A stretch of DNA of 64,000 bases, from NCBI RefSeq assembly GCF_002803845.1, contig NZ_CP024985.1:7761501-7825500 (forward strand), in the 5' to 3' direction. Shown here piece after piece: positions 8,001-15,521 of this stretch. The translations under genes and the position numbers were made by a program. Positions within the stretch are counted from its first letter, which is position 1. Each line of letters starts with the position of its first letter. This DNA comes from Streptomyces lavendulae subsp. lavendulae. GTDB taxonomy: Bacteria > Actinomycetota > Actinomycetes > Streptomycetales > Streptomycetaceae. The notes under the pieces were generated by a model. That model saw only the letters and a list, made by a program, of their open reading frames with translations. It had not been told where the DNA came from and did no database searches.

Positions 8001-8532
8001 TCCCGCCGCCCCGGGCCCTCCTGCCCGCGGGCGCCGCGGCCGGGGGCAGGGGCTTGCGGTGGATCGTGCCCGCGCCCTCGCCGCGCGCCTGCTGGGCCAC
8101 GTGGGCCAGCTCGTGGGCCAGCAGCCGCCGCCCGGCGTCCGAACCCGGCCGTGCCCCGTCCCCGAGCACGATGTGACCGCCGGCCGTGTAGGCCCGCGCG
8201 TCCAGGGCGGCGGCCGACGCCGCGGCGGCCGGACCGGTGTGCACCCGGACCCGGGACAGGTCCCAGCCCAGCCGGGGTTCCATCGCCGCCCGTGTCGCCG
8301 GGTCCAGGGGCGCCCCGGCGTCCCCCGTCGGGGAGGCCGCCGCGAGCGGGCGCGGCAGCGGGCGCACGGCCCCCGGCGCGAGGGAGGCGTACCGCTCCGC
8401 GAACCGGTCGGCCTCCGCCTCCAGCCGCTCGTCCGGCTCCGGGACAGGCGGATCCGCCGCCCGCCACACCGACCGCCGTTCGGGCCGCCGCTCGGGCCGG
8501 GCGGGTACGGCGGGCACCTCGCGCGCGGCCAC
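5059..8532 (-). CDS. DUF4157 eCIS effector with C-terminal HNH-type nuclease domain
   Basis: 1157 residues from a GTG 3 nt after the DUF6519 stop. Residues about 60-160 are the eCIS-associated DUF4157 domain with MEPRLGWDLSRVRVHTG and the zinc-protease-like HELAHV near residue 140. A long alpha-helical middle follows. Two hydrophobic blocks lie at about 657-700 (VLGVLALVLAALVPVGGWVA) and 730-757, which could cross a membrane. The last 100 residues carry DHVVSLDRM near residue 1064 and DNLVLMDASANSSKG, an HNH/endonuclease VII pattern, so this end probably cleaves nucleic acid. DUF4157 is known as a marker of eCIS cargo. It is the last gene of the operon. No immunity gene is obvious next to it. 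Nuclease activity is inferred from motifs. Confidence 0.85.
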   Translation of the reverse strand: MAAREVPAVPARPERRPERRSVWRAADPPVPEPDERLEAEADRFAERYASLAPGAVRPLPRPLAAASPTGDAGAPLDPATRAAMEPRLGWDLSRVRVHTGPAAAASAAALDARAYTAGGHIVLGDGARPGSDAGRRLLAHELAHVAQQARGEGAGTIHRKPLPPAAAPAGRRARGGGKPFELRVTREMDPAELLRHFVREYYRTTDEREVERRLPWWHWEKPGGLAAGADDVRRGRIWLTVTDATRAALDRLPQEEQDRINAEADARFWRRSGLPEGTKLGGGPQDAVLRARWLGARADVTWEHAQLRELQALPEDVRRILFAGDRPLVPEDYERALGLARRLTALTPAQRAAYLDRVNGSTGDWDELDASIGRFEDRERLREAEAQRTEEAASALFGCEDLYRLWRQRNTTRRDAVRGGPYVAYQPGLERRATEAAALFEESLARHGFRDEQAFLDAMAVYRLRFRTEAVDIALDLLDHYDHLLYVERGRLQGPGYVASLVSGIAASGAPGLYARAARAESTARSVRAGADPESSFERNRAAAQAGGYQREALSLRDSAQRAVLSAGGGDPLLAPGRLGRGTDLEKLSGLDEAGARAYLLGVLDARLADTARARQEFTGDPERVYSLPDLVRATKEKLGTDGATVYGWIVDDHVEEAGRSHVFTAVVLGVLALVLAALVPVGGWVAAVALLGTSVLSTYQAGQALEEYRAQSADYRLSFIEDEPSLLWVGVAVAAAAVDLGVSAVVLFKASAKALSALEGPLRELAAASDAESAAARYRTLVTRIDEAEGLDQAVKAALKDRAAAARGLDQVVGELHSKPLAFLGFPEPRLLRRGIFHLVRLGANTFTKLRGEKQLLDLLGDVTKLSGAARAELEAAFSEVKQIVSVGRARRMDEATVLEFVDRSAAARKVGGTGEFESIVADMRAWHPPTQEQEQAEKALVKAWGELRSWHRTREELLAERRAVLKAPSGARDTEQLKALDDSFKGLDDVVEADGSGRTWVKPGLISRARQDVLAAEGVAEKARVSPVKRMRAVFDGSPERAEVAASGTADRVGTLRSPSEKLAVDHVVSLDRMSQMEGFTKLKAVERERLAVRKDNLVLMDASANSSKGAHSWSSWEYSSNYYTDPAQIAHWKGRDAELTAIIQKWILDTVRGR

Positions 8533-8535
8533 CGC

Positions 8536-10020
8536 TCACCCCGCCGGAGGGAACAGCGGGGAGAACGCGGGCACCAGGGGCACGGGGTCGCCCTCCCCGG
8601 CGGGCAGGTACGCCAGCGGGGCGTACCGGTAGACCACCCCGTGCGGCCCGACCGCCGCCGGGCCGTCCTCGGCCTGCGGCCACAGGACGTCACCGGGGAT
8701 CGTGCGGGCCGGAACCAGCCAGTGGTCGCCCCGCCGGAAACGACCCGCAGTCCGCTCCCCGTCCGGGCCCCGCTCCGCGTCCCGGCCCGTCCCCGTCGGC
8801 CGCCGGGGGGCCTCGAAGCGGACCTCCACGCCGTCCTCCAGGGGGATCCACGTGTCCAGGACCACGGGCAGGGCGTCCTCGCCCCGCGGCGGCCGGTGGT
8901 CCCAGCGCCGCAGGTACGGGTGCAGTTCCGGGTCCCCGCCGACCTGCAGCGGGGACTGCCCCCCGGGCGGGCCCGCGTTGGGGTCGGCGTCGAGGGTGAG
9001 GGTACGGCCGGGTACGTCGAGCGCGACGATCCGGTGGACGCGCTGCGGCGGGACGGCCGGTGCCTCGTCCGCGGCGTGCACCGCCGCGGCGTCGTCGACG
9101 AGCTCGACCAGGTCGCCGACGTCCAGCCCCAGCCGGTGGTCGCGCCCCCAGCCCTCCACCGTCACCACCGGCCCCGCCACCGAGGCCACCGGCAGGGCCA
9201 CCGAGGCGTTCTCCCGCGACCAGACGAACGTGGCCACCGGCTTCGCGGCACGGCCCGCCCCCCGCCCCCGCCGGGCCCGCACCACCGGCCGCGCAGGGTC
9301 CGCGCCGGGGAGCAGGCCCGCCCCCGAGGTGTGGACCTGCACCCGGTACAGCTGGTTCTCCGGCCCCCGGAACCGGGCCCCGGGCGCGACCGCGCACGGG
9401 TCGGACGGCGCCGTCGGCTCGTACCGGGCCCGCGCCGCCAGCCGCCCCGCCGGCCGGTACAGCCCGTCCAGCCAGGACCGGAACCAGGCGGACGCCTCCG
9501 CGGCGCCCGGATCAGGCTCCTCCTCCCCGAAGCCGTGCAGCACCACCTGCCAGACGACCTTCGCCCGCGCCGCGGTGTCCGGGCCGGTGCCGCCGAGCGC
9601 GATCTCGCGGATCGCCGGGTCCTGGATCACGGTCACCTCCCGTTCCCAGGCCCGGAGGTAGGCCAGCGCCGGGCCCGCCGGGACGGGGGCCGTCTCCGGG
9701 TCGACGTGGCCGTCGGGCTGGGTCAGGTACGTGGTCGGGGCGTCGTTCTCCACGAGCAGGCCGTCCACGTACAGGCGCCCGGCGCCGAGCGCGAGGTCGC
9801 GGTCCGGGTCCTGCGGGATCCGGGCCACCGAGAACCCGGGGGCTCCCCGGGGCACGGCCGCCGGCCCGAGCACGTCGGCGACGACGGTGCGCAGGTAGTG
9901 CAGCAGCACGGCGGTCTGCTCGTTCGCGTCGGCGTCCAGGGTGACCCGGCCCTGCTGGTGGACGATCCGCGAGTAGTGCTTCGACGGGTCGAACGAGACG
10001 CGCGAGATGTCGACGGACAA
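8536..10020 (-). CDS. DUF6519 family eCIS protein
   Basis: 494 residues starting at TTG (GAGGAGG 6 nt upstream supports this unusual start). The N-terminus SVDISRVSFDPSKHYSRI followed by QQGRVTLDADANEQTAVLLHYLR is the hallmark of DUF6519 proteins found with contractile injection loci in actinobacteria and cyanobacteria. The remainder is beta-rich with no catalytic motif. A structural or cargo-associated role at the baseplate or fibre end is plausible but not established. It sits 24 nt after the fibre-like gene and 3 nt before the effector, so the three are probably translated from one message. Confidence 0.8.
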   Translation of the reverse strand: MSVDISRVSFDPSKHYSRIVHQQGRVTLDADANEQTAVLLHYLRTVVADVLGPAAVPRGAPGFSVARIPQDPDRDLALGAGRLYVDGLLVENDAPTTYLTQPDGHVDPETAPVPAGPALAYLRAWEREVTVIQDPAIREIALGGTGPDTAARAKVVWQVVLHGFGEEEPDPGAAEASAWFRSWLDGLYRPAGRLAARARYEPTAPSDPCAVAPGARFRGPENQLYRVQVHTSGAGLLPGADPARPVVRARRGRGAGRAAKPVATFVWSRENASVALPVASVAGPVVTVEGWGRDHRLGLDVGDLVELVDDAAAVHAADEAPAVPPQRVHRIVALDVPGRTLTLDADPNAGPPGGQSPLQVGGDPELHPYLRRWDHRPPRGEDALPVVLDTWIPLEDGVEVRFEAPRRPTGTGRDAERGPDGERTAGRFRRGDHWLVPARTIPGDVLWPQAEDGPAAVGPHGVVYRYAPLAYLPAGEGDPVPLVPAFSPLFPPAG

Positions 10021-10044
10021 GATGTGCCTCCTCGGGGACGGAAC

Positions 10045-12195
10045 TCAGGTGACGAGCAGGACGCCGCACGACGTGCCGGCCGGCGTGTACTCCGCCAGCC
10101 GCCTGCGCAGCCCGTCCTCGCGCTGGGGCTGGAACAGGCCGTGGAACGCGCCGGGTTCGGAGCCGTCCTCGGCGCCGCGGCGGATCTCGGGCGGGCAGGC
10201 CGCGGAGAGCTGTGCGTAGCCGGGCGTCCCGTAGGCCGTGCTCGTGAACCGGGGGACGACGCGGGCCGGGTCCCCGGAGGCGGCCGGCTCGCAGTGGAAG
10301 GGCGCGGGGGTGCGCGAGCCCGGCGCCAGGTAGCTGAACCGGACGCAGCCCCGGTCGCGGACCGCGACGTGCGCCGCGCCGACGAGCAGGGAGTCCTCCA
10401 CGACCCCGACCGCGTGGGTGCGCACCGTCCCGATGACGGTGGTCGCCCGCGCCGACAGTTCGGCGTACGCGCACCCGCCGTCCGCTCCGCCGAAGGCGGG
10501 CAGCGCCGTCGAGGTGGCGTCGAGGACGGAGTCGGCGAAGAAGATCCGGTTCGGCGCGGCGAACTCCCGGTCCGCCTCGACCAGGACGGTCCCCGTGATG
10601 CTGTCGCGGACCTCCACGCACGCCGGGGTGCGCACGAGCTCCAGGCTGGGCTCACCGGGGTGTTCGCAGTGGCAGCCCCGGTCGAGCGACCAGCCCGGCA
10701 CGAGCGTGCAGTGGCTGATCTCCACCCGGCCCACGGGCCCCTGGACGCGGACGCCCCGGCCGGCCACCAGCAGCCCGGCCAGCCGCAGCGAGGGCAGCGG
10801 CCCCTCCCCCCGGCCCGTCCCGGTGAACCGCAGCGCGTCCGGGCGGTCGGCGTGCCAGTCCAGCAGCCGCAGGACCGGCCGGCTGCCGGGCGCCGCCCGC
10901 ACGGTGAGCCGGTCGCCCCGGTCCAGCCGGACCTCGGTCCGCTGCCGGAAGGCCACCGACCCGACGAGCTCGATCACCGCCTCCCGGCGCGCCGGGTCGG
11001 CCCGCTTGTCCTCGTACCACCGGGCGACGGCCTGCGCGGGCCGCTCGAACTCCTCACCGGGCCCGACCCGGTAGCGGGCCGCCCCCGGCCCGGACGGCGC
11101 CACGGGCACCGGGTACTCCCCGCCGCCCATCGGCGCCGAGAAGGCGTGGTGGTAGCTCACCCGCAGCCCCGTCTCGGGCGCCGAGCGCGGCGCGAAGGCG
11201 ATCCGCCCCAGCACCGGGTCGACGGCGACCTCCCCCCGGCGCGGCGCCCCGCCCCCGTGCGGGTGCTCCCAGTGCGACAGGTCCGCCGCGACGATTGCAG
11301 ACAGCGGCACCGGCGTGCCGTCCTCGTTCCACACGCACAGGCTCTTGCCCGGCCCGTAGTAGTGGGCCGTGCGCTCCTCGAACGCCCGCCGCCGGATGAA
11401 GGCGGGGACGTTCGTCTCGTCCGCCACGTGCGTCGGCGCCGGCTCGGTCACGGGAAGCGTCACCAGCGGGGTGTCGTTGCCGAGGACGCTGAAGGTGAAG
11501 TGGCCGCGGTCGCGGTCGACGCAGTACGCCGGCGCGCGGGTCAGGGAATGGGCGCCCAGGCGCCACACGAACAGCCCGACGCCCGCGACGCCCTCGTGCC
11601 CCGGCCCGTGCGCGGAGTCGGTCCGGCGGACGTCCGCCGTGTGCGCGAGCCGGTCGAAGGGTCCGTCCACCAGGTCCAGTTCACCGCCGCACCGCAGGTC
11701 CGCCAGCCGTCCGGAGCGCAGCCGCTCCCCGATGTCCCGCCCATCGGCCGGGTACCGGCGCACGGGCTGGTCGAAGGCGAGCAGCGTACGGAACTCCACC
11801 GCCCGGGCCGGCCAGTCGGCCACGTCGCGCGCCAGGTCCTCCAGTACGGCGAGGGTGCCCTTGCGCCGCCGGTTCGCCAGGGTGCGGGCGATGTCGCGGC
11901 GCGGCGCCACCGCGGCCGCCAGCCGCCGGGCCGCCGCGTCCCCGCGGGCGAGCGCCGCTTCGTACCCCGGCAGCGCCTCGTGGCCGACCAGCGCCCCGAT
12001 GTAGGGCAGCACCCAGTCCTGGCAGGTCTCCACGAACCAGTCGGCGTACTGCTGCCGCACCGACTCCCGTACGAGGACGCGCTGTTCCTCCAGCACCTCC
12101 AGCAGGGCCCGCAACGGCATCCCCTCCTCGGCGTCCCGGCGCCGGTAGAGGGCGGGCAGCAGCTCGTACAGGGTCCGTTCCGCACCGGTCGTCAC
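10045..12195 (-). CDS. Phage tail protein I-like / putative tail fibre of the eCIS
   Basis: 716 residues from a GTG that overlaps the previous stop (GTGA). The N-terminal 90 residues (LYELLPALYRRRDAEEGMPLRALLEVL, then FVETCQDWVLPYIGALVGHE) match the P2 gpI-like tail proteins that join fibres to the baseplate wedge. From about residue 430 to 640 the chain is a run of short beta-strands and turns (VRVQGPVGRVEISHCTLV, CVEVRDSITGTVLVEADR), suggesting a right-handed beta-helix as in fibre shafts. This could be receptor-binding or a stabilising collar. Binding target unknown. Confidence 0.75.
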   Translation of the reverse strand: MTTGAERTLYELLPALYRRRDAEEGMPLRALLEVLEEQRVLVRESVRQQYADWFVETCQDWVLPYIGALVGHEALPGYEAALARGDAAARRLAAAVAPRRDIARTLANRRRKGTLAVLEDLARDVADWPARAVEFRTLLAFDQPVRRYPADGRDIGERLRSGRLADLRCGGELDLVDGPFDRLAHTADVRRTDSAHGPGHEGVAGVGLFVWRLGAHSLTRAPAYCVDRDRGHFTFSVLGNDTPLVTLPVTEPAPTHVADETNVPAFIRRRAFEERTAHYYGPGKSLCVWNEDGTPVPLSAIVAADLSHWEHPHGGGAPRRGEVAVDPVLGRIAFAPRSAPETGLRVSYHHAFSAPMGGGEYPVPVAPSGPGAARYRVGPGEEFERPAQAVARWYEDKRADPARREAVIELVGSVAFRQRTEVRLDRGDRLTVRAAPGSRPVLRLLDWHADRPDALRFTGTGRGEGPLPSLRLAGLLVAGRGVRVQGPVGRVEISHCTLVPGWSLDRGCHCEHPGEPSLELVRTPACVEVRDSITGTVLVEADREFAAPNRIFFADSVLDATSTALPAFGGADGGCAYAELSARATTVIGTVRTHAVGVVEDSLLVGAAHVAVRDRGCVRFSYLAPGSRTPAPFHCEPAASGDPARVVPRFTSTAYGTPGYAQLSAACPPEIRRGAEDGSEPGAFHGLFQPQREDGLRRRLAEYTPAGTSCGVLLVT

Positions 12196-15100
12196 GGCAG
12201 CCTCCGCAGGATCAGGGTCTGGGGCAGGTCGGGGGTCATCACGGCCAGCTGCGCCGGGCGCACGGACACGGAGACGACCAGGCGCCGCCCGGGCTCCAGC
12301 GCCGGGGAACGCAGGCCCGGGTTGAGGGCCACGAGCTCCTCGACCCGCAGGCCGTGGCGCACGGCGATCGACGTCAGCGTGTCCGCGGCCCCGGTCGGGT
12401 CGTCGCCGACCACGTGCACCCGGGGGTCGGCCCGCGCCGGCAGCGCCTCCACCGTCGCCGCCGCGCCCCGCAGACCGGAGACGAGGTCGACGAGCGCCAG
12501 GGGATCGGTCGCCGCGCCGATCCCGGCGAATACGTCGACGTCCAGGTGGTCGACCCCCGGGACGGCCTGCGCGGCGGCCAGGACGCGGCTGAGCCGGGCC
12601 GGCTCGGCCAGGTCGCGCGCGGCGAAGCCGAGCACGCCGAGCACGGCGGCCCGCACCGCCGGTTCGACGGTCTCGAAGGAGTGGTCAGGCAGCACCTTCA
12701 CCCCCGCCGACAGGACCAGCAGCACCAGCTCCCGGACGTCGACCCGCACCGGCACGTGCGGGTCCCCGAAGTCGGCGAGCGCGGCCTCCAGCCCGGCCGT
12801 CAGCGGGTCCGAGGCGGTGACGGGCACGTCGCCCGCGGCGGCGACCGTGACGTGGACGATCTCGCGCCGGCCGTCGAACAGCCGGGCGGCCGCCGCCCGG
12901 CCGATCCCGGCGCGGGCCCGCGCGAAGTCGCCGTAGTCCCGTACCGACAGCAGCCGGTCCAGGGCCCGGGTGCGCAGCGGGATCACGGCGCGCAGGTCGC
13001 GCGGCCCGTCGGCGGCCGCGCCGCCCGTGGAGGCGAGCGGATTGGTCACGGAGCCCACCCCGAGCGGACGGCTCACGGCCTGGCTGATCAGGCCGGGCGG
13101 AAGGTTGCCGTCCGGGCCCGCGCCGACCCGGTAGACGGCGGTGACGTTCTCCACCCCGCTGTGGAGCCGGGCGCCGTGGACGCCGTCGCCGAACGCCACC
13201 GTCGCCGTCCCGGCGCCCGGGTCCCGGTCGAGCGCGTACGCCGGGTCCGCCGGCCCGAGGAGGGAGAGGTCCTCGGTCCGGGGGCGGCGGACCCCGTCCA
13301 CCCGTACCGTCAGGGCGGGTTCGGCGCCGTCGGGCGTGGCGGCGGGCAGGTAGGTCAGCGGCGCGGAGGACGTCACCCCGCGCAGCGCGAACGACTGCCC
13401 GCCCCGGGAGGCGTCCCCGCTGCCGAGGACCTCGGAGCGGGTCTCGCCCTGCGTGGCGGGCACGACGTTGCCGTGCACCGTCACGGTGTCCCGGCGGTAG
13501 GTGTAGGTGAGGGGCGCCGCGAGGAGGAGCTCGGTGTGCACGGTGTCCCCGCCCGCGTCGGCGTCGACGTTCTGGCGGACGGAGGCCAGCATGACCGGCT
13601 CGCTGCCCCGGACGCCCGTGGTCCCCGGGACGTCGGTCCGCTCGCCGGAGACGACCAGCCGGCGGCCGGGCAGCAGTCCGGGGCAGACCCCCGCGAGCTC
13701 GATCCGGGCACCCGCGACGTCCTCGGTGACCGGGTCGTCGGCCAGGGCGAGGTCCTCGCCCGCCGCCCAGACGGTGATGTCCCCGTACGGAACGCCGGCG
13801 TCACCTTCCGGCGCCGCGTGCCACGGCCCGTCCACGGTGAGCCGGGTGACGGGCACGAAGACCGGTGGCGCACCCGCCGGGGAGGGGAAGGGCAGCCGCA
13901 GCTGGGTGACGTCCAGGACCCCGACCAGGCGGCTCCCGGGCGTCGGACGGGCCTGCTCGGCGAGCACCCGGGAGCCCGGCAGCACGGTGTCGAAGTGGCC
14001 CTCCAGGTAGAGGTACTCGGTCCCGGCGGGCGGCTGCGCGCCCTGCGGGTCCAGGGCCGGATCCACCGGCCGGGCCTTGACGCGCAGCACCTGGACGCCG
14101 GAGTTCTCCCGGGGCGGGGCGATCCGCTGCGTGGCCCAGGCCCGGTGGACCGCGCCGGCCAGCCGGGGATCGGCCGCCGCGAGCAGCCCGGGTACCGCGT
14201 CGGAGCGCGGGTCCCACGCCTCGCACGGGTCGGGCACCAGGTCGCGGCCCGCCGCCGGGGGCCGGGGCGGGGTGCGGCGCAGGGCCGGGAGCACCGCGGC
14301 GGTGGCGACGAGCGCCGTCGCCCGGTCGCAGTCCGGGGAACCGCAGCCGTCCTCGTACCCATACCCGGACCCGTCCGCGTCCTCGTTCTCGCCTTCCGTG
14401 CAGGGGCAGGCCAGTGCGTGCGCGAGCGCCCTCAGGTATTCGGTCTCCGGCAGGCTGCGCCGCTGTTCGGCTGCCACGGCGGACAGCGCGGCGCGCAGCG
14501 CCCGTACCGCGTCGGCGACTTCCCCGGCCAGCCACCCGGTCAACGCCGCGTTCCCCCGGGCCGTCGTGAAGGCCACGCCCTCGGCGAGCAGCCGGGCGGC
14601 GTCCGCCACCCTCCCGTACGCGTGGCTCGCGGCGCCCCCGTCCGGGGCCAGCCGCTCCAGCGCGGCCGCGAGCAAGGCCCGCAGCACCGTAGCCGCCGGC
14701 ACCCGCGGGCCACTGAGGGCGGCGGCCAGCAGTGCCTCCCGGGCCGTCTCCGCCGGGTCGGCGGGGGAGTCCGGGACGAGGTCGACGGCGGTGAGCGCGG
14801 CCGGGTAGTCGGCGGTCGCGCCCGCCACCACCCGTACGACCGGCTCGTGGGCCGTGCCGAACAGCAGCAGCAGCCGGTCACCGGGCCGCAGTCCCAGCGC
14901 GGACCCGGTGAAGGCGAGCCGCTCCAGCCGGGCCGCCGTGCCGGCCCGGAGCCGGGGCGGGGCCGTCATCCGCACCGGGAGCGTGTTCCAGGCGGCGTCG
15001 GCCGTGAGGTCCTCGGAGGTCTCGAAGGTCTGCGGCGACCCCCCTTGCGCGGGCACGCTCTTGGCCTGCGAGCCGGCCGGTACGACGGTCCGCGCGCCGG

Positions 15101-15521
15101 GATCGAGTGTGTAGGCGAGGTAGCCGCCGGCGCCGAGGGCGGGCCGCGGCCGGTGGCCGACCAGCCGCCCGAGCCGGACCAGGGACTCGGCCTCGACGGC
15201 CGTGGCCAGGTAGCCCTCCTGCGCGTGGCGCTCCCCGTAGAAGGTCAGGACGTCGGCGACGACGGCCCAGCAGTCGAGCAGGGCGATCGCCGGATCGTCG
15301 GTGGTGCGGGCCGTCAGCCGGCCGAGCTCCGGGCGTGCCGCGAGGCGTTCGAGCATCGCCGCCATGAACCGCCCGTGCGTGCCGACGCGGTAGTCGATCG
15401 AGGACCGCCCCGGCGGGTTGTACGTGGACGCCGGCGTCGGCGGACCCCCGCGGCAGCAGCCCCCGCTCCCTCCTGCGCCGCCCCCGCTCCCTCCGCACCC
15501 GCACCCGTCGTGCCCGCTCAT
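12192..15521 (-). CDS. Baseplate J-like protein 2 with Cys/Gly-rich N-terminus and C-terminal LysM
   Basis: 1109 residues; the ATG at 15521 overlaps the upstream stop by 4 nt. The first 28 residues are almost only Gly, Cys and Ser (CGCGGSGGG and CCRGG). Then comes the wedge region (SIDYRVGTHGRFMAAMLERL) and the J-like core, with NVTAVYRVGAGPDGNLPPGLI and IPLRTRALDRLLSVRDYGDFARA. A second Cys-rich stretch lies near residue 380-400 (ACPCTEG and GCGSPDCD). The end, about residue 1040-1090, is a LysM-like module (TLTSIAVRHGLRVEELVALNPG). It corresponds to the outer wedge protein (gp6/Afp12 class). Clustered Cys suggest metal or disulfide sites; LysM suggests attachment to glycan or to another tail part. 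Both are inference. Confidence 0.82.
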   Translation of the reverse strand: MSGHDGCGCGGSGGGAGGSGGCCRGGPPTPASTYNPPGRSSIDYRVGTHGRFMAAMLERLAARPELGRLTARTTDDPAIALLDCWAVVADVLTFYGERHAQEGYLATAVEAESLVRLGRLVGHRPRPALGAGGYLAYTLDPGARTVVPAGSQAKSVPAQGGSPQTFETSEDLTADAAWNTLPVRMTAPPRLRAGTAARLERLAFTGSALGLRPGDRLLLLFGTAHEPVVRVVAGATADYPAALTAVDLVPDSPADPAETAREALLAAALSGPRVPAATVLRALLAAALERLAPDGGAASHAYGRVADAARLLAEGVAFTTARGNAALTGWLAGEVADAVRALRAALSAVAAEQRRSLPETEYLRALAHALACPCTEGENEDADGSGYGYEDGCGSPDCDRATALVATAAVLPALRRTPPRPPAAGRDLVPDPCEAWDPRSDAVPGLLAAADPRLAGAVHRAWATQRIAPPRENSGVQVLRVKARPVDPALDPQGAQPPAGTEYLYLEGHFDTVLPGSRVLAEQARPTPGSRLVGVLDVTQLRLPFPSPAGAPPVFVPVTRLTVDGPWHAAPEGDAGVPYGDITVWAAGEDLALADDPVTEDVAGARIELAGVCPGLLPGRRLVVSGERTDVPGTTGVRGSEPVMLASVRQNVDADAGGDTVHTELLLAAPLTYTYRRDTVTVHGNVVPATQGETRSEVLGSGDASRGGQSFALRGVTSSAPLTYLPAATPDGAEPALTVRVDGVRRPRTEDLSLLGPADPAYALDRDPGAGTATVAFGDGVHGARLHSGVENVTAVYRVGAGPDGNLPPGLISQAVSRPLGVGSVTNPLASTGGAAADGPRDLRAVIPLRTRALDRLLSVRDYGDFARARAGIGRAAAARLFDGRREIVHVTVAAAGDVPVTASDPLTAGLEAALADFGDPHVPVRVDVRELVLLVLSAGVKVLPDHSFETVEPAVRAAVLGVLGFAARDLAEPARLSRVLAAAQAVPGVDHLDVDVFAGIGAATDPLALVDLVSGLRGAAATVEALPARADPRVHVVGDDPTGAADTLTSIAVRHGLRVEELVALNPGLRSPALEPGRRLVVSVSVRPAQLAVMTPDLPQTLILRRLP

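Noticed and set aside
5300..8532. Treating the DUF4157 protein simply as a zinc protease
   Set aside because: HELAHV is only the HExxH part in a domain known mainly as an eCIS effector head; most of the chain and the nuclease end are unrelated to peptidases.
7621..12936. A 1771-codon open frame on the plus strand across the eCIS genes
   Set aside because: It is antisense to four well-supported genes, is full of Arg/Pro/Gly without recognisable domains, and arises from GC-rich third positions.
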